64,000 nt of DNA. It comes from Pseudolabrys taiwanensis (GTDB lineage: Bacteria > Pseudomonadota > Alphaproteobacteria > Rhizobiales > Xanthobacteraceae). The first letter of the stretch is position 1. Each line of letters starts with the position of its first letter. Positions 44,185 through 53,612 of this stretch are shown in pieces. The position numbers and the translations under genes were made by a program. The stretch covers positions 4,402,001-4,466,000 of the forward strand of contig NZ_CP031417.1 in assembly GCF_003367395.1 (NCBI RefSeq), written 5' to 3'. The notes below the pieces were generated by a model. The model was not told the DNA's origin. It did no database searches and was given only the letters and a program-made list of their open reading frames with translations.

Positions 44185-44271
44185 CCATTTTCCACGATTT
44201 GTTGGGCGTGACGCCTCCCGCCGCGCGGCGGCGGGTGGCCCCCGCGGCTTATTCTTGCGAGAATAGACTGT

Positions 44272-46056
44272 ATGAGCGAGCCCGCGACCCCGGCCGGTCC
44301 TGGTTCCGCCCCGGCCGAGCCGGCGGGCGGCTATCGCGTTCTCGCGCGCAAATACCGGCCGGCGAGTTTCGACGATCTGATCGGCCAGGAGCCGATGGTG
44401 CGCACGGTCTCGAATGCGTTCGAGACCGGCCGCATTCCGCAGGCCTGGATCCTCACCGGCGTGCGCGGTGTCGGCAAGACCACCACCGCGCGCATCCTGG
44501 CGCGTGCGCTCAATTACGAATTGCCGGACGGCTCGATCACCGGCCCGACCATTCACATGCCCACCATGGGCGTGCACTGCCAGGCGATCATCGAAAGCCG
44601 GCACATCGACGTCCTGGAGATGGACGCCGCCTCGCACAACTCGGTCGACGATGTGCGGCAGATCAACGACGCGGTGCGCTACGCCCCGGTGTCGGCCCGC
44701 TACAAGGTCTACATCCTCGACGAAGTTCATATGCTCTCCGGCGCGGCGTTCAACGCGCTCCTGAAGACGCTGGAAGAGCCGCCGCCGCACGCCAAGTTCA
44801 TCTTCGCCACCACCGAAATCCGCAAAGTGCCGGTGACGGTGCTGTCGCGCTGTCAGCGCTTCGATCTGCGCCGTGTCGAAGGCGCGGTCCTGGTCAAGCA
44901 TCTCGCCGGCATCGCCGCCAAGGAAGGCGTCGAGATCGAGGAGGCGGCGCTGGCGCTGGTCGCGCGGGCGGCTGAGGGTTCGGTGCGCGACAGCCTGTCG
45001 CTGCTCGATCAGGCGATCGCGCATGCAGCGGGCGCGGTGCGCGCCGAAGACGTGCGGCAGATGCTTGGCCTCGCCGATCGCGTGCGCGTGGTCGATCTGT
45101 TCGAGCATCTGATGAAGGGTGATATTGCCGCCGCGCTCACCGAGTTGCGCGCGCAATACGACATCGGCGCCGATCCGGCCGTGGTGTTGTCCGACCTTGC
45201 CGAGTTCACGCATTTCGTCACGCGCGTGAAGGTGGTGCCGTCCGTTGCCGACGATGTGTCGCTGTCGGAAGCCGAGCGTACGCGCGGCCGCGATTTCGCG
45301 AGCAAGCTGTCGATGCGCGTGCTGTCGCGCACGTGGCAGATGTTGCTCAAGGGCGTATCCGAAGTGCAGGCCTCCGGCCGGCCGGTGGCCGCCGCCGAGA
45401 TGGTGCTGGTGCGCATCGCTTACGCCGCCGATCTGCCGACGCCGGACGAAGTCATCCGGTCGCTCAATGGCGAAAGCGCGCTGCCGGCGCCGCGGCCGTC
45501 CGGCAACGGTGGCGGCGGGGGCGGCGCCGGCGTTTCCGCATCGCAGGGCTTCGCACCCCGCGCCGTCGCGCGCGGCTCGGCCGCCGTTTCGCCGCGCTCG
45601 GCCGAAGACCCGGTGGCCCACGAGCAGGCGCCGCCGACGGTTGCGCTCACCACCTTCGAGCAGCTTGTGGCTTTCGTTGCCGAGAAACGCGACATCGCGA
45701 CGCGCATGACGTTGGAGCGCGATGTGCGCCTCGTGCGTTACGAGGACGGCCAGCTCGAGATCGCGCTCGAAGCATCGGCGCCCCGCACCTTCGTGCACGA
45801 ATTCCAGCGCAAGCTGACCACCTGGACCGGCAAGCGCTGGATCGTGGTGGTGTCGAAGGAGCAGGGCGCGCAGACGTTGCGCGAGAAGCAGGAAGAGCAG
45901 CGCGCCGAGGTCGAACGCGGCGTGCAGGCCGATCCGTTGGTGCAGGCGGTGTTGTCGCGCTTTCCCGGCGCAAAGATCGTCGGCGTGACCCAGGCCGCAC
46001 CCGAAGCGGTCGACGTCCCGCCGGAACCCGAATTGAACGAAGACGACGAGGACTAA
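44272..46056 (+). CDS. dnaX: DNA polymerase III subunit gamma/tau
   Basis: 594 residues, clamp-loader ATPase. Walker A GVRGVGKTTTARI, Walker B VYILDEVHMLSG, sensor 1 FIFATTEIRKVPVTVLSRCQ and the arginine finger SRC are present. The four-Cys zinc module of E. coli DnaX is reduced to one Cys (GVHCQAI), which seems lineage-typical in rhizobia. After domain III a Gly/Ala/Pro linker (about 400-455) leads to a C-terminal region with a conserved WTGKRWIVVVS segment. Upstream of ybaB and recR as usual. Confidence 0.96.
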   Translation: MSEPATPAGPGSAPAEPAGGYRVLARKYRPASFDDLIGQEPMVRTVSNAFETGRIPQAWILTGVRGVGKTTTARILARALNYELPDGSITGPTIHMPTMGVHCQAIIESRHIDVLEMDAASHNSVDDVRQINDAVRYAPVSARYKVYILDEVHMLSGAAFNALLKTLEEPPPHAKFIFATTEIRKVPVTVLSRCQRFDLRRVEGAVLVKHLAGIAAKEGVEIEEAALALVARAAEGSVRDSLSLLDQAIAHAAGAVRAEDVRQMLGLADRVRVVDLFEHLMKGDIAAALTELRAQYDIGADPAVVLSDLAEFTHFVTRVKVVPSVADDVSLSEAERTRGRDFASKLSMRVLSRTWQMLLKGVSEVQASGRPVAAAEMVLVRIAYAADLPTPDEVIRSLNGESALPAPRPSGNGGGGGGAGVSASQGFAPRAVARGSAAVSPRSAEDPVAHEQAPPTVALTTFEQLVAFVAEKRDIATRMTLERDVRLVRYEDGQLEIALEASAPRTFVHEFQRKLTTWTGKRWIVVVSKEQGAQTLREKQEEQRAEVERGVQADPLVQAVLSRFPGAKIVGVTQAAPEAVDVPPEPELNEDDED

Positions 46057-46059
46057 CCC

Positions 46060-46383
46060 ATGGTCGATTTCCTCGGGCTGATGAAAAAAGCAGGCGAACT
46101 GCAATCCAAGATGCAGGCGTTGCAGGCCGAGCTCGATTCCGTCCAGGTCGAAGGCACCGCCGGCGGCGGCATGGTGAGCGTGACGCTCACCGCCAAGGGT
46201 GACCTCAAGGGCATCAAGATCGACGATTCGCTGATGCAGGCCTCCGAGAAGGAAGTGTTGGAGGACTTGCTCATCGCCGCGCATGCCGACGCCCGCCGCA
46301 AAGCGGAAGAGGTGATGCAGGACAAGATGAAGGGATTGACCGGCGGCCTGCCGCTGCCGCCGGGGCTCAATCCGTTTGGGTAA
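46060..46383 (+). CDS. YbaB/EbfC family nucleoid-associated protein
   Basis: 107 residues. MKKAGELQSKMQALQAELDS, the glycine turn TAGGGMVSVTLTAKGDLKGI and a C-terminal helix ending in MQDKMKGLTGG match the family, which binds DNA as a tweezer-shaped dimer. It starts 3 bases after the dnaX stop. Gene order dnaX-ybaB-recR is nearly universal. Confidence 0.95.
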   Translation: MVDFLGLMKKAGELQSKMQALQAELDSVQVEGTAGGGMVSVTLTAKGDLKGIKIDDSLMQASEKEVLEDLLIAAHADARRKAEEVMQDKMKGLTGGLPLPPGLNPFG

Positions 46384-46435
46384 TCGCATTTGATTTGTGA
46401 GCGCGTGCCAATGCGTTGGCTTCGCGGTTCTAGCG

Positions 46436-46540
46436 TTCCCTCCCCCCTTGCGGGGGAGGGACAGGGAGGGGGGTGGCTGCAATGTGCGCCACTCACGTCT
46501 ACCCCCCTCCCCAACCCTCCCCCGCAAGGGGGGAGGGAGC
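46436..46540. repeat. Palindromic intergenic repeat, family G (TTCCCTCCCCCC...)
   Basis: Two hairpins, CCCTCCCCCC-TTGC-GGGGGAGGG and CCCTCCCCCGC-AAG-GGGGGAGGG, with an inverted GGGGGGT/ACCCCCC pair between. It lies between ybaB and recR. Reading through it in frame would add a Pro/Gly-rich extension to RecR, which is not used. A related element is at 58273-58412. Confidence 0.85.
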
Positions 46541-46576
46541 ATGCTGCGGCAAGTGGCGAGGGACGTACGTAAGTTC

Positions 46577-47182
46577 ATGGCCACTGCCGTTGCCGGACCT
46601 GAGATCGAGCGCCTGATTCAGCTGCTGGCGCGCCTGCCGGGCTTAGGTCCCCGGTCGGCGCGGCGCGCGGCGCTGCATCTCATCAAGAAGCGCGAAGCGC
46701 TGATGGCGCCGCTGACGGCGGCGCTTCAGACGGCCATGGACAAGGTGCAGGTCTGTAAGACCTGCGGGAATCTCGACACCCAGAACCCGTGCACGGTGTG
46801 CACCGACGTGCGGCGCGATCCGTCCATGATCGTCGTGGTCGCCGACGTCGCCGATCTGTGGGCGCTCGAGCGCGCGCATGCGGTCAACTCGCGTTATCAC
46901 GTGCTCGGGGGCACCTTGTCGCCGCTCGACGGTGTCGGCCCGCAGGACCTGACCATCGACGCGCTGATCTCACGCGTGCATGACGAGCCGATCAAGGAAG
47001 TGATCCTGGCGCTCAACGCCACCGTCGACGGCCAGACCACCGCGCACTACATCACCGAGCTCCTGCAGGACGCCGATGTCAAGGTGACGCGGCTTGCGCA
47101 CGGCGTGCCTGTCGGCGGCGAACTCGACTATCTCGACGAAGGCACGCTCGCCGCCGCTATCAAGCAGCGTACGCTGTTCTAA
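46577..47182 (+). CDS. recR: Recombination mediator protein RecR
   Basis: 201 residues. The helix-hairpin-helix [19 protein letters not shown], the four-Cys zinc finger [16 protein letters not shown] and the Toprim domain ([33 protein letters not shown]) are all standard. RecR loads RecA in the RecFOR pathway. The ATG at 46577 ([13 protein letters not shown]) fits the family start; a possible ATG at 46541 sits at the repeat border. Confidence 0.96.
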   Translation: MATAVAGPEIERLIQLLARLPGLGPRSARRAALHLIKKREALMAPLTAALQTAMDKVQVCKTCGNLDTQNPCTVCTDVRRDPSMIVVVADVADLWALERAHAVNSRYHVLGGTLSPLDGVGPQDLTIDALISRVHDEPIKEVILALNATVDGQTTAHYITELLQDADVKVTRLAHGVPVGGELDYLDEGTLAAAIKQRTLF

Positions 47183-47216
47183 AGCGGTTTCTGGTCAGGT
47201 TGAAACACTCTCCGTT

Positions 47217-47304
47217 CATTCCCGCGAAAGCGGGAATCCAACGCGGCGTTTGAATATCAGTGCTTCTGGCCCTTGGCCCCGTTTTCGCGGGGGCGACCGG
47301 AATG
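47217..47304. repeat. Palindromic intergenic repeat, family C-like (CATTCCCGCGAAAGCGGGAA...)
   Basis: Left hairpin CATTCCCGC-GAAA-GCGGGAATC and right end CCCCGTTTTCGCGGGGGCG...GGAATG form an inverted pair. Design resembles the repeat found inside the E2 gene at 15222. It lies between recR and the convergent small gene. Confidence 0.75.
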
Positions 47305-47345
47305 TGAGTCGATTACAGCTCAACGAGATACGCTCCAACGGCGAA

Positions 47346-47651
47346 CTAATCGTCGTCGTCGGGAACCGGAACCGCATAAACCGGCGCGACGATCGGCACC
47401 GCGCTGCCATCCGGTGCGATCGCGACGTGCGAGCAATCGCCCCAACGGTTCACGTGCGTCTCGCCGTCATCGGCGTCACGTGAATAGCGATAGTGACAGA
47501 CGCCATCGTTGTATTCTGCGTTCGTCCAACTGTCGTGCGTTTCGCGGTTGAAATACGGGCTGTGCCAATCCGCCGACGCTGTCGACGCGTATAAGGCCGC
47601 GCCGTTTACCAGCACACACGCCATCAATCGAGTTGTGCGTTTCGCCTGCAT
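47346..47651 (-). CDS. Small secreted protein of unknown function
   Basis: 101 residues with a signal peptide ending near residue 27 (TASAD). The mature part is rich in His, Trp, Tyr and Asp (DWHSPYFNRETHDSWTNAEY) with two Cys (DGVCHYRYSRDA and WGDCSHVAIAP), so one disulfide is possible, and ends in PVPDDDD. No known family is recognised. It converges on recR and has its own short upstream region. Confidence 0.65.
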   Translation of the reverse strand: MQAKRTTRLMACVLVNGAALYASTASADWHSPYFNRETHDSWTNAEYNDGVCHYRYSRDADDGETHVNRWGDCSHVAIAPDGSAVPIVAPVYAVPVPDDDD

Positions 47652-47750
47652 GTGAGCCTCCGTCCCTGTCCGAGATCGAAGGGCCAACGCAGCGCCATGG
47701 GCATCGTTCCGATACGTGGAGGTTGCGCCCGTGCCGGAACTGCGGCGTTG

Positions 47751-49115
47751 CTATGATTTCTTTGGCGCCAATTTGGCGAAGTGGCCTTTCGTTTGCAGCC
47801 ACCAGAGCAGCAACAGGCTGGGCAAGCCGGCCAGCGCGCAGATGACGAAGAACCACATCCAGCCGGTGGCATCGGCAACGTAGCCGGCGCCTGCCGACAG
47901 ATATGTTCGGCCAACCGCGGCGAGCGCCGTGAGCAGCGCATATTGCGTCGCCGTGTGCAGCGGATTGCGGCACAAGGCCGAGAGATAAGCGACGAACATC
48001 ACCGTGCCGATGGCGCTGGTGAAGTTCTCGACGGTGATGGCGACGGTGAGCCACATGAGATCGTGGCCCATCACGGCAAGCCACGAGAAGGCGAGATTCG
48101 CGACCGATTGGAGAATGCCGCCGATCCAAAGGCTGGCGGCGAGGGGCAAGGCTCTTGCGATGTAGCCGCCGGCAAAGCCGCCCGCGAGCAGCGCGATCAG
48201 GCCGACACCTTTGACGATGTTGGCGTACTCGGTGCGCGAGAAGCCGAGATCGACCGCGAACGGGCCGGTCATCACGCCGGCGAGCGCGTCAGTGAACTTG
48301 AACAGCACGACGAAGACGAGCACGACGATGGCGACGAGCACGCCATCATAGGTGAAGAAATCGACGAACGCGCCGGAGATGGTACGCTTGAGTCGTGCCA
48401 CCGGTGTTTCACGCCCGTGAATCGCTTCGGCCTTTGCGGACTTCTCCGGCTCGGTGGCGACGAGCGTCGTCAACATGCCGACGAGAACCAAGGCGGCCAT
48501 CGCCGCATAGCCCGCACTCCAGGCGCCGGATTTGGTGAAGCCAAGCGCTTCGAAGCCGCTGACGACGTAGAGCGCGCCCGCGCTCGAGGCGAGCATGCCG
48601 ACACGATAGGCGGCGACATACGACGCCATGCCGGCAGCCTGTTCGTTCTCGTCGAGGCTCTCGATGCGGAAGGCGTCGATGACGATGTCCTGCGTCGCGG
48701 AGGCGGTGGCGACCATCAGCGCGCCGAGTGCCACGACGGCCGGCGCGGTGGCCGGATCGTTGGCGCCGAGAAACAGGATCGCCACCATCAGCAGGAGCTG
48801 CGTCAGCAACAGCCAGGCGCGCCGCCGGCCGAGCCATCGGGCGAGGATCGGCACGTCGAGCGCATCGACGATCGGCGCCCAGAGAAACTTGATGGTGTAG
48901 GGCGTGCCGACCAACGCGAAGAGGCCGATGGTCTTGAGATTGACCCCGACCTCCGCCGCCCAGAACAGCAAGGTCGAGCCGGACAGCGCCAGCGGCAGGC
49001 CGGCCGAGAAACCCAGGAACAGGACGATCAGGACGCGCGGCTTGAAGTAGACCGCGACGGTCTCGAGGAAGGTGGGGGTGGTGGCTGGCGCGGCCGTCTC
49101 GGGCGTGGCGGTCAT
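47751..49115 (-). CDS. AmpG-type muropeptide MFS transporter
   Basis: 454 residues, twelve to fourteen hydrophobic helices. FLGFSAGLPLALSGSTLLFW near the N-terminus and TPYTIKFLWAPIVDALDVP are hallmarks of AmpG, which imports anhydro-muropeptides for cell-wall recycling. No ampC, ampD or nagZ gene is adjacent. A large palindromic element lies just upstream of the start. Confidence 0.88.
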   Translation of the reverse strand: MTATPETAAPATTPTFLETVAVYFKPRVLIVLFLGFSAGLPLALSGSTLLFWAAEVGVNLKTIGLFALVGTPYTIKFLWAPIVDALDVPILARWLGRRRAWLLLTQLLLMVAILFLGANDPATAPAVVALGALMVATASATQDIVIDAFRIESLDENEQAAGMASYVAAYRVGMLASSAGALYVVSGFEALGFTKSGAWSAGYAAMAALVLVGMLTTLVATEPEKSAKAEAIHGRETPVARLKRTISGAFVDFFTYDGVLVAIVVLVFVVLFKFTDALAGVMTGPFAVDLGFSRTEYANIVKGVGLIALLAGGFAGGYIARALPLAASLWIGGILQSVANLAFSWLAVMGHDLMWLTVAITVENFTSAIGTVMFVAYLSALCRNPLHTATQYALLTALAAVGRTYLSAGAGYVADATGWMWFFVICALAGLPSLLLLWWLQTKGHFAKLAPKKS

Positions 49116-49132
49116 GGCGAATCCCTCTCCAC

Positions 49133-49290
49133 GTCATGCCCGGCCTTGTGCCGGGCATCCACGTCTTCTTTCCACCTATAAACAGGTCGTGGATAGCGCT
49201 TGCAACTCGGGCTCGCCCGAGTTGCATCACCTATTTGCTTCCCAAGTCGGGTAAACCCGACTTGGGGTGACAAGCCCGGCCCATGACGGG
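49133..49290. repeat. Composite palindromic repeat: family A copy interrupted by a second element
   Basis: The outer sequence GTCATGCCCGGC...CATCCACGTCTT and ...CGTGGAT / GCCCGGCCCATGAC matches family A (5078). The right half is split after GGTCGTGGAT by about 76 bases (49196-49271) made of two hairpins, CAACTCGGGC-TCG-CCCGAGTTG and CCCAAGTCGGG-TAAA-CCCGACTTGGG. This looks like one repeat inserted into another. Confidence 0.75.
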
Positions 49291-49296
49291 GTGTGC

Positions 49297-50418
49297 CTAC
49301 TCCGCCGCCCCGAGCGAGCGGATCGGCGCCGGGATTACTTCCGCACCGCCGCTGTCACCGTCGAATTCCAGGTCCTCAATGCGGGCGGCGCGCTTCTCGA
49401 TGCGTCCGGCGGAGGTGAGGATCGACTCCACGTCGGTCGTGGTCTGGCCAAGATGCGTCTGCAGCTTGCGCACGCGCTCGCCGAGCAGGCGCACGTCCTT
49501 CATCATGTGGCCGACCTCGTTGCGGATCTGGTCGGCGGCTTCGCGCATCTGCGCGTCCTTGCGCACCTGCTTGATGACCTGGATCGCCATCACCATCAGT
49601 GTCGGCGACACGATCATCACGCGGGCGCGCTGCGCGCGTTGCACCATGTCGTCGAAGCGCTCATGCAACTCGGCATAAACGGACTCCGACGGGATGAACA
49701 TCAAGGCGATGTCCTGCGTCTCGCCGGGCAGCAGATATTTGCCGGCGATATCGGTGATGTGCTTGGCGATATCCTGGCGTACGCGCTGGATCGCCGCCTT
49801 GCGGTCATCCTCCGTCTGCGCGTCGCGGAACGCGGTCATCGCCTCGAGCGGGAATTTGGCGTCGATCACCAGCGGGCCGGAGTCGGGCATGAAAATCACG
49901 CAGTCCGGCCGCATGCGGTTCGACAGAGTGTACTGAAACTCGAACGCGCCTTTCGGCAGGATGTCGGCGACGATGGCTTCGAGCTGGGCTTGGCCGAACG
50001 CGCCGCGCGACTGCTTGTTCGACAGCACGTTCTGCAGCGACGTCACCTGCGTGGCGAGGTCGGTGATGTTCTTCTGCGCGTTGTCGATGACCGCGAGGCG
50101 CGCGTGCAGTTGCTGCAGGTGCTCGGCCGTGTGCTTGGTCGAGGTCTGCATCGACTCGCCGAGCCGCGCCGTGACGGCGTCGAGCCGCTCGTGCACCGTC
50201 TGTTGAAGCTGGCCTTGCGCCTTGGCGAGCAGTTCGCCCATGGCCTGCACCCGGGCATTGAGATCGGCCATGCGCTGCTCGGCGGCCGCGTCGGTCGCGG
50301 GCGGCCGCGGCCGCAGCAGGATGACGATGATGCCGATAATGCCGATCGTCGTGACAATGCCGAAAATCAGCGGCAGGGGCACCGGAAGAGCGAGGAGCTG
50401 CTGGAGCGTTTCAGGCAT
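49297..50418 (-). CDS. rmuC: DNA recombination protein RmuC
   Basis: 373 residues. An N-terminal membrane helix (IFGIVTTIGIIGIIVILL) and a coiled coil (about 45-150) precede the RmuC nuclease-like core: RGAFGQAQLEAIVADILP, VIDAKFPLEAM, MFIPSESVYAELHE. RmuC limits inversions at short repeats. The gene is divergent from def. The ATG at 50418 (MPETLQQLL) is preferred over longer frames that enter def. Confidence 0.92.
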   Translation of the reverse strand: MPETLQQLLALPVPLPLIFGIVTTIGIIGIIVILLRPRPPATDAAAEQRMADLNARVQAMGELLAKAQGQLQQTVHERLDAVTARLGESMQTSTKHTAEHLQQLHARLAVIDNAQKNITDLATQVTSLQNVLSNKQSRGAFGQAQLEAIVADILPKGAFEFQYTLSNRMRPDCVIFMPDSGPLVIDAKFPLEAMTAFRDAQTEDDRKAAIQRVRQDIAKHITDIAGKYLLPGETQDIALMFIPSESVYAELHERFDDMVQRAQRARVMIVSPTLMVMAIQVIKQVRKDAQMREAADQIRNEVGHMMKDVRLLGERVRKLQTHLGQTTTDVESILTSAGRIEKRAARIEDLEFDGDSGGAEVIPAPIRSLGAAE

Positions 50419-50555
50419 GGGTCCCTTGTACCCCGATTCGGTCGAATGGAACGAATGGGGAACATTAAAGTCTCGGATGGCCTCACTCAAGGCCCTGCAG
50501 CCGGTTCCATGCCGGTTCCATTGACCCTTTCGACTCAACCCCTTACATCGCGGCC

Positions 50556-51116
50556 ATGGCAACGCGCGACATCGTCATCATCCCCGACAAGCGGCTTCGG
50601 CTCGTGTCCGAGCCGGTCAAAGCCATCGACACATCCGTGCGCACTTTGGTCGACGACATGTTCGAGACCATGTACGCCGCGCCGGGCATTGGCTTGGCCG
50701 CCATCCAGATCGGGGTACCGCAGCGCGTGGTCACCATGGACCTCGCCAAGAAGGACGATCCGCCGGCGCCGCAGGTCTTCATCAATCCGGTGATCACGTG
50801 GTCCTCGGAAGAGAAGTCGACCTACGACGAGGGCTGCCTGTCGATCCCCGAATATTATGAAGAGGTCGAGCGGCCGGCGAAGGTGAAGGTCAAGTATCTC
50901 GACCTCGAGGGTCAGGAGCACGAGATCGAGGCCGATGGACTGCTCGCGACCTGCCTGCAACACGAGATCGATCACATCAACGGCGTGCTGTTCATCGATC
51001 ACATCTCCAAGCTTAAGCGCGACCGCGTGATCAAGAAGTTCAAGAAGGCCGCCAAGCTCGGCGAGACGTCGAAGCCGCATCCGAGCGACGACGTGCCGGA
51101 GCATCATATCGGCTAG
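50556..51116 (+). CDS. def: Peptide deformylase
   Basis: 186 residues. Removes the formyl group from nascent N-termini. The three motifs are [18 protein letters not shown] with metal ligand C94, and QHEIDH with H136, E137 and H140. The C-terminal tail (about 170-186, ending DVPEHHIG) extends past the usual end. It leads the def-fmt pair; a family D repeat lies between. Confidence 0.96.
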   Translation: MATRDIVIIPDKRLRLVSEPVKAIDTSVRTLVDDMFETMYAAPGIGLAAIQIGVPQRVVTMDLAKKDDPPAPQVFINPVITWSSEEKSTYDEGCLSIPEYYEEVERPAKVKVKYLDLEGQEHEIEADGLLATCLQHEIDHINGVLFIDHISKLKRDRVIKKFKKAAKLGETSKPHPSDDVPEHHIG

Positions 51117-51131
51117 CGACTGTCTCTCTCC

Positions 51132-51244
51132 GTCACCCTGAGGTGCCCGCCGAAGGCGGGCCTCGAAGGGCGACGGCCCTAGTTCCTCGGCCGTTCATCC
51201 TTCGAGGCTCGCGTGCTACGCACGCTCGCACCTCAGGATGACGG
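51132..51244. repeat. Palindromic intergenic repeat, family D, second copy
   Basis: GTCACCCTGAGGTGC at the left and GCACCTCAGGATGAC at the right are inverted ends, with internal CCTCGAAGGGCGACG and CATCCTTCGAGG as in the copy at 39941. It lies between def and fmt. Confidence 0.88.
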
Positions 51245-51301
51245 GGAGGGGTTGGAGCGCGCTTCGCCGATGTTATTCTGTCCATTCATTGGTCGTCCTG
51301 A

Positions 51302-52222
51302 ATGCCTCTCCGTCTGATCTTCATGGGCACGCCCGATTTCGCCGTGCCGACCTTGATCGAGCTTGCCGCGCGCGGACATGAGATCGCCGCGGTCTATACG
51401 CGCGCGCCGAAGCCGGCGGGCCGCGGCATGGACATGCAGGTGACGCCGGTCGAGCGTGAGGCGCGTCGTCTCGGTCTGCCGGTGTTCACGCCGAAAACGT
51501 TGCGGATCGAAGAGGCGCAAGAGGCGTTCCGCGCGCATGATGCGGATGCGGCGGTGGTGGTCGCCTACGGCCTCATCCTGCCGAAGGCCGTCCTCGACGC
51601 GCCGAAGCTCGGTTGCTTCAACGTGCATGCCTCGCTGTTGCCGCGCTGGCGCGGCGCTGCGCCGATCAACCGTGCGGTGATGGCCGGCGATGCCGAGAGC
51701 GGCGTCACCATCATGCGGATGGACGAGGGCCTCGACACCGGCGCGATGGCGATGATCGATCGCTTGCCGATCGGCGCGGATATGACCGCCGGCGAGCTGC
51801 ACGACGCGCTGGCGCCGCTCGGCGCCGACCTGATGACGCGTGCGCTGGGCGCCCTCGAGCGCGGCACGTTGACGCTGACGCCGCAGCCCGAGGCCGGCGT
51901 GACTTACGCCGAGAAGATCCGCAAGGACGAGACCCGCATCGATTGGACGCGGCCTTGGGCCGAAGTGCACAACCACATCCGTGGTCTGTCACCGTTCCCA
52001 GGCGCATGGTTCGAGTTCAATGGCGTGCGGGTGAAAGTGTTGCGCTCGACCCGGGGCGAGGGGACTGGTGCGCCGGGCACCGCGCTCGACGACCGTCTCG
52101 CCATTGCCTGCGGCGACGGCGCCGTGCGGCTCGTGCAGGTCCAGCGCGCCGGCAAACAGCCGATGAGCGCGGACGATTTCCTGCGCGGCACGAAAGTCGA
52201 GCGGGGGACCGCTCTTTCCTAA
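51302..52222 (+). CDS. fmt: Methionyl-tRNA formyltransferase
   Basis: 306 residues. The N-terminal formyltransferase domain has [11 protein letters not shown] and the 10-formyl-THF/catalytic motif [19 protein letters not shown] followed by [10 protein letters not shown]; the C-terminal OB-like tRNA domain starts near residue 205 (TRIDWTRPW). It formylates initiator Met-tRNA and works opposite to def. It converges on the PNPOx-like gene. Confidence 0.96.
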   Translation: MPLRLIFMGTPDFAVPTLIELAARGHEIAAVYTRAPKPAGRGMDMQVTPVEREARRLGLPVFTPKTLRIEEAQEAFRAHDADAAVVVAYGLILPKAVLDAPKLGCFNVHASLLPRWRGAAPINRAVMAGDAESGVTIMRMDEGLDTGAMAMIDRLPIGADMTAGELHDALAPLGADLMTRALGALERGTLTLTPQPEAGVTYAEKIRKDETRIDWTRPWAEVHNHIRGLSPFPGAWFEFNGVRVKVLRSTRGEGTGAPGTALDDRLAIACGDGAVRLVQVQRAGKQPMSADDFLRGTKVERGTALS

Positions 52223-52225
52223 GTG

Positions 52226-52738
52226 TCAGGCCGCGTGAAAGCTGGCCCAATGGTGCTTACGCGCCTCGACGAATTCGGCGAGATCGGCGTCGGTGACCTT
52301 CACCAGGTCGGTGTGGCCGAAGCCTTTCGAATAGTCGAGGACCGACACAACCGCCGGCGTGAGGCGGATGGTCGGCACGGCGGCCGGGTCGGGGCGCGGC
52401 ATCACCTTGTATTCGGGATAGCGCTTGAGCAGGATTTCGGCCACGTGGTCGCGCTCGCCCTGGTCGGTGACCTCGACGGCGTTGGCGGCAATCGATAAAC
52501 CCTTGATCTGCAGCGGCTGCGGATAGTCGTTGGCGATGGCCAGCGACACCCGCGGGTCGCGCTTGATATTGGAGAATTTCTGGCTGTCGCTGGAAATGAG
52601 GCAGTAAACGATGAGCCCGTCATTGGCGTAGCCGACGACCGTCGCCTGCGGCCAGCCGTCGTGCCGGTTCGTCGCAATGGTCATGATGCGGTGTTGGTTG
52701 AGGAGATCGATGATCTGCCGTTTGAATGCGTCGCGCAT
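52226..52738 (-). CDS. Pyridoxamine 5'-phosphate oxidase-like FMN-binding split-barrel protein
   Basis: 170 residues. HRIMTIATNRHDGWPQATVV and RDPRVSLAIAND are typical of the split-barrel flavin/F420-type family; a C-terminal extension carries VLDYSKGFGHTDLVKV. Members are diverse (oxidases, heme or flavin carriers), so the reaction is open. It is a single gene between fmt (convergent) and truA (divergent). Confidence 0.82.
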   Translation of the reverse strand: MRDAFKRQIIDLLNQHRIMTIATNRHDGWPQATVVGYANDGLIVYCLISSDSQKFSNIKRDPRVSLAIANDYPQPLQIKGLSIAANAVEVTDQGERDHVAEILLKRYPEYKVMPRPDPAAVPTIRLTPAVVSVLDYSKGFGHTDLVKVTDADLAEFVEARKHHWASFHAA

Positions 52739-52808
52739 GACGAAGCCCGCTTTCCTTACCGCCGACTATAGGAAGCCCGCCGGACGGCGGATTTGAGGTG
52801 AATCAATC

Positions 52809-53549
52809 GTGGCCCGCTACAAGTTGATCATCGAATATGATGGCGCGCCCTTCCGCGGTTGGCAGATCCAGGCCGACCAGGTGTCGGTGCAGGGCGCGCT
52901 GACGGCGGCGGTCGAGCGGCTCACCGGCGAGAAAGTGTTGGTGCAAGGCGCGGGCCGCACCGATGCCGGCGTGCATGCGCGCGGGCAGGTGGCGCATGTC
53001 GATCTGGCGCGCGAGTGGCCGACCGATACGGTGCGCGATGCACTCAATGCGCACCTGCGGCCAGATCCGGTGGCGGTGTTGTCGGCCGAACGTGTCGGTG
53101 ACGATTTCAACGCGCGTATGTCGGCCGTGAAGCGGCACTATCTCTATCGCATCATCAATCGCCGCGCCGATCTCACGCTCGATGCCGGCCATGCCTGGCG
53201 GATTCCGCGCCCGCTCGATGTCGATGCCATGCACGAGGCGGCGCAGCGGCTGGTGGGCAAGCACGACTTCACGACCTTTCGCTCGACCGAATGCCAGGCC
53301 AAGTCGCCGGTGAAGACGCTCGACGAGCTTAATGTCGTGCGTGACGGCGAGCACGTGCACGTCATCACCTCGGCGCGCTCGTTCCTGCACAACCAGGTGC
53401 GCTCGATGGTCGGTTCGCTGGCGGCCGTCGGCGACGGCAAATGGACGGCTGATGATCTGTCCGCCGCGCTCGCCGCCCGTGATCGCACCGCCTGCGGCCA
53501 AGTGGCGCCGCCCGACGGCCTTTATCTGATGAGGGTCGACTATCCCTAG
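52809..53549 (+). CDS. truA: tRNA pseudouridine(38-40) synthase
   Basis: 246 residues. The catalytic Asp is D52 in [14 protein letters not shown]; the N-terminal [18 protein letters not shown] and C-terminal [14 protein letters not shown] motifs are standard TruA signatures. It modifies the anticodon stem of tRNA. The start is an ATG-equivalent GTG at 52809 (GTGGCCCGCTAC). Confidence 0.96.
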   Translation: MARYKLIIEYDGAPFRGWQIQADQVSVQGALTAAVERLTGEKVLVQGAGRTDAGVHARGQVAHVDLAREWPTDTVRDALNAHLRPDPVAVLSAERVGDDFNARMSAVKRHYLYRIINRRADLTLDAGHAWRIPRPLDVDAMHEAAQRLVGKHDFTTFRSTECQAKSPVKTLDELNVVRDGEHVHVITSARSFLHNQVRSMVGSLAAVGDGKWTADDLSAALAARDRTACGQVAPPDGLYLMRVDYP

Positions 53550-53612
53550 AGGTAGGCTGGCGACGGCCGCGTTGGGGCCTATATGCGCCTGGGGGGCAAC
53601 CAGGAGCAGGCG

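Noticed and set aside
46397..46576. N-terminal extension of RecR through the ybaB-recR gap
   Set aside because: The extra residues come from the palindromic repeat (Pro/Gly-rich) and are outside the conserved RecR start.
44173..46584. Very long open frame (803 codons) on the minus strand opposite dnaX
   Set aside because: It is a GC-rich antisense shadow: His/Arg/Gly-rich low-complexity protein with no fold, covering dnaX, ybaB and a repeat on the other strand.
39941..51244. CRISPR-like repetition
   Set aside because: The repeats are single palindromic intergenic elements of several families, not regularly spaced direct repeats with unique spacers; no cas genes.
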